Part shown: in pieces, positions 20,722 to 22,020 of the stretch
How positions within the stretch are numbered: position 1 is the stretch's first letter
Layout: every line of letters begins with the position of its first letter
Source: DAOTUB01 sp034437455
GTDB taxonomy: Bacteria; Chloroflexota; Anaerolineae; B4-G1
NCBI GenBank assembly: GCA_034437455.1
Contig: DAOTUB010000001.1
Span: forward strand, 1 to 22,020
DNA length: 22,020 bases
Direction of reading: 5' to 3'
The notes under the pieces: generated by a model
Seen by the model: only the letters and a program-made list of their open reading frames with translations
Database searches by the model: none
What the model was told of the DNA's origin: nothing
Made by a program: the position numbers and the translations under genes

Positions 20722-22020
20722 TCACCCACCCTCTCCATACACCCAGCGCTCCATCGCTCGTAGACAGGACACAATATGGGCGATCAACATCCAAAACATA
20801 GGCAAGGCAGGTAAAAGTATCGTTGCCAAAGCACTGCTCCAGAGCGCTGGACTCAAAGATCCCCAGATGGAGATCCACCAGTTGACCAACCCAAAATAGA
20901 TACCGGTTGCGTAGGCTAGGTAATGTCCAATCAACAGAAGAGCCAAAAACCCAATCCAAAGCCAGCAGAGTTGTGGCGTGCGACACGCCAGGCGCCTCCA
21001 GGTCGCCCAGGCTTCCGCGGACCATTCGAGGCGTTTCTGGCTCAAGTGCTCAATCGCGTACTGCGGCATGTTGATAACTAATCGCCTCGCCCCGCTCAGG
21101 CTCACAGATTCAGCGCCTGGGCCCCAATGTCTTGGGTTCCATGGCCGAAGCGCCCATACAGAGCGTCCCGGAACGGAAATGCGCCATAGAGGTCCCTGAC
21201 CCCATCCACCATCGTAGCGTCTCACCCACTCAAAGACACCGTCTGTAGGTGAACCCAAGCGCCGACGGATGAAATCCCACATCAAGGGCTCCCAGCGGTA
21301 ACCAGTTCCGCCCAAACTCCCTCCCACCGGTCGCACCAGATCGAAGGAAGAAAACCAGGGCGCATTGGCCCAGGGAACCACCAGCGAAGCGTTATCTCCC
21401 AGTGATTGCAACCACACCTCGTGAAGGGTATCCAACATCTCTTGCCATCGCGGCCTGCGATTTGGTCGAGGAAAACCTTTTGTGCGTTCGAACTGGGCTA
21501 TCAGATCCTCCCACTCCCCTCGGGCGCCTATGCGAGCCAAATGCTTCACTATGTACGGTGACCAAGAAACCTCCTCGCCAATCGTCTTGAAAGCTCGATA
21601 AGCGTCATCATCCCATTGATCCCCCAGCACGTCCTCGACCAAACGCAAACCCTCCTGAGGCGTCATACTCTTGAGGGGCAATTGTTGCTGTTGGGGCAGA
21701 ATCAGATCGTCAGCTACACTTGAACTTGTAGTCACCAACACACGACACCGTTTGCCCCCCACCAAGAATGGCCACACGTGCTCAGCTTGCCAAGCATCCA
21801 CGAGGATCAGCAGCACCGATCGTTGCTCCAACACTTCCTGCAACCGGGATGAAGCGTAATCGGCAGAAATGGGACCAGGGGATAGTTGAGCGCTGGGGTG
21901 ATGAAAGGAGGGCCTGTTTAGGCGATTTCCAACTGTAGAATTGGTGCCGGTTTTGTTCCTGCTCCACGAAGTTGATTCGGCAATCTGAGCCTTTCTGATT
22001 CGGTGCGTGGCGTTTGCAGG
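20722..22020 (-). CDS. NB-ARC/STAND-like protein with C-terminal membrane segments, 5' end outside the window
   Basis: The frame is open from the right edge (22020) to the stop at 20722. The first start codon inside is a TTG at 21843, but translation upstream remains open, so the gene probably begins beyond the window. The visible part has SVLLILVDAWQAEHVWPFLV and CRVLVTTSSSVADDL, matching the kinase-2/Walker B and sensor strands of NB-ARC ATPases (usually LLILDDVW and RVLVTTR). The P-loop would lie about 80-90 residues earlier, outside the window. Both sensor motifs are altered (DA for DD, TTS for TTR), so ATP hydrolysis may be weakened. A winged-helix-like region follows, then an aromatic-rich region. 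Last come hydrophobic segments near the C-terminus (LCWLWIGFLALLLIGHYLAY and ATILLPALPMFWMLIAHIV), implying membrane attachment. STAND proteins are signal-responsive switches, several of them in defence. Degeneration into a pseudogene is an alternative. Confidence 0.6.
   Translation of the reverse strand, partial: PANATHRIRKAQIAESTSWSRNKTGTNSTVGNRLNRPSFHHPSAQLSPGPISADYASSRLQEVLEQRSVLLILVDAWQAEHVWPFLVGGKRCRVLVTTSSSVADDLILPQQQQLPLKSMTPQEGLRLVEDVLGDQWDDDAYRAFKTIGEEVSWSPYIVKHLARIGARGEWEDLIAQFERTKGFPRPNRRPRWQEMLDTLHEVWLQSLGDNASLVVPWANAPWFSSFDLVRPVGGSLGGTGYRWEPLMWDFIRRRLGSPTDGVFEWVRRYDGGWGQGPLWRISVPGRSVWALRPWNPRHWGPGAESVSLSGARRLVINMPQYAIEHLSQKRLEWSAEAWATWRRLACRTPQLCWLWIGFLALLLIGHYLAYATGIYFGLVNWWISIWGSLSPALWSSALATILLPALPMFWMLIAHIVSCLRAMERWVYGEGG

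Noticed and set aside
20561..20899. Plus-strand ORF starting at the putative small-RNA start (112 codons)
   Set aside because: It has no SD, runs through an intrinsic terminator and then antisense to the NB-ARC-like gene, and has no domain.
1..22020. DGR reverse transcriptase or template repeat to go with the variable region
   Set aside because: No protein with reverse-transcriptase motifs (such as YxDD) and no second copy of the 11455-11550 sequence were seen in the window.

Overview
This 22 kb window looks like chromosomal DNA from a GC-rich bacterium of the Chloroflexota (Anaerolineae/Caldilineae-like). That assignment is an inference. It rests on a cyclase-ATPase-TPR signalling protein, a large secreted C25-type protein ending in a YLPLVMR-type tail, DUF11 and beta-helix surface-protein remnants, and a DUF499/DUF1156/PglZ cassette, all of which I associate with that phylum. 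No rRNA, tRNA, IS element, integrase or CRISPR array was seen.

Left part (1-9.6 kb), mostly plus strand. Two divergent sigma70-type promoters (262-289 minus, 324-352 plus) separate a tiny 39-aa minus-strand gene from a 1397-aa protein with the architecture of mammalian soluble adenylyl cyclase: C1, C2, P-loop ATPase, TPR. Its two cyclase domains carry complementary halves of the catalytic residues. Next is a 1574-aa secreted protein with repeated beta-sandwich-like segments, a PPC-like domain interrupted by seven perfect GAMTSI hexapeptides, a gingipain-like (C25) domain and a YLPLVMR tail. A strong hairpin terminator closes this convergent boundary at 9603-9636.

Middle (9.65-13.2 kb), minus strand. 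There is a broken surface-protein gene (beta-helix fragment, DUF11 domain, C-terminal membrane anchor) with no start and a frameshift near 10.63 kb. Next to it lies an FGE-sulfatase/C-type-lectin-fold protein whose C-terminal codons look like the variable region of a diversity-generating retroelement, although no reverse transcriptase is in the window. Upstream of that is a degraded zinc-ribbon ORF.

Right part (13.2-20.4 kb), minus strand. A tightly packed operon reads DUF499 ATPase, short PglZ-domain protein, UPF0175 antitoxin-like protein, DUF3368 PIN-like toxin, DUF1156-type DNA methyltransferase with zinc ribbons, and a 131-aa unknown. Junctions are overlaps or a few bases, except about 30 nt before UPF0175. 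By family knowledge this is a BREX-like or phage-defence-type set (AAA ATPase + alkaline-phosphatase-fold PglZ + methyltransferase), with a toxin-antitoxin pair wired into its centre and no helicase in view. Upstream of the operon is a promoter plus two hairpins plus a U-tract on the plus strand, probably a small RNA. Beyond it is the C-terminal part of a membrane-anchored NB-ARC/STAND-like protein that runs off the right edge. The 11.4-22 kb stretch is best read as a defence/conflict island.
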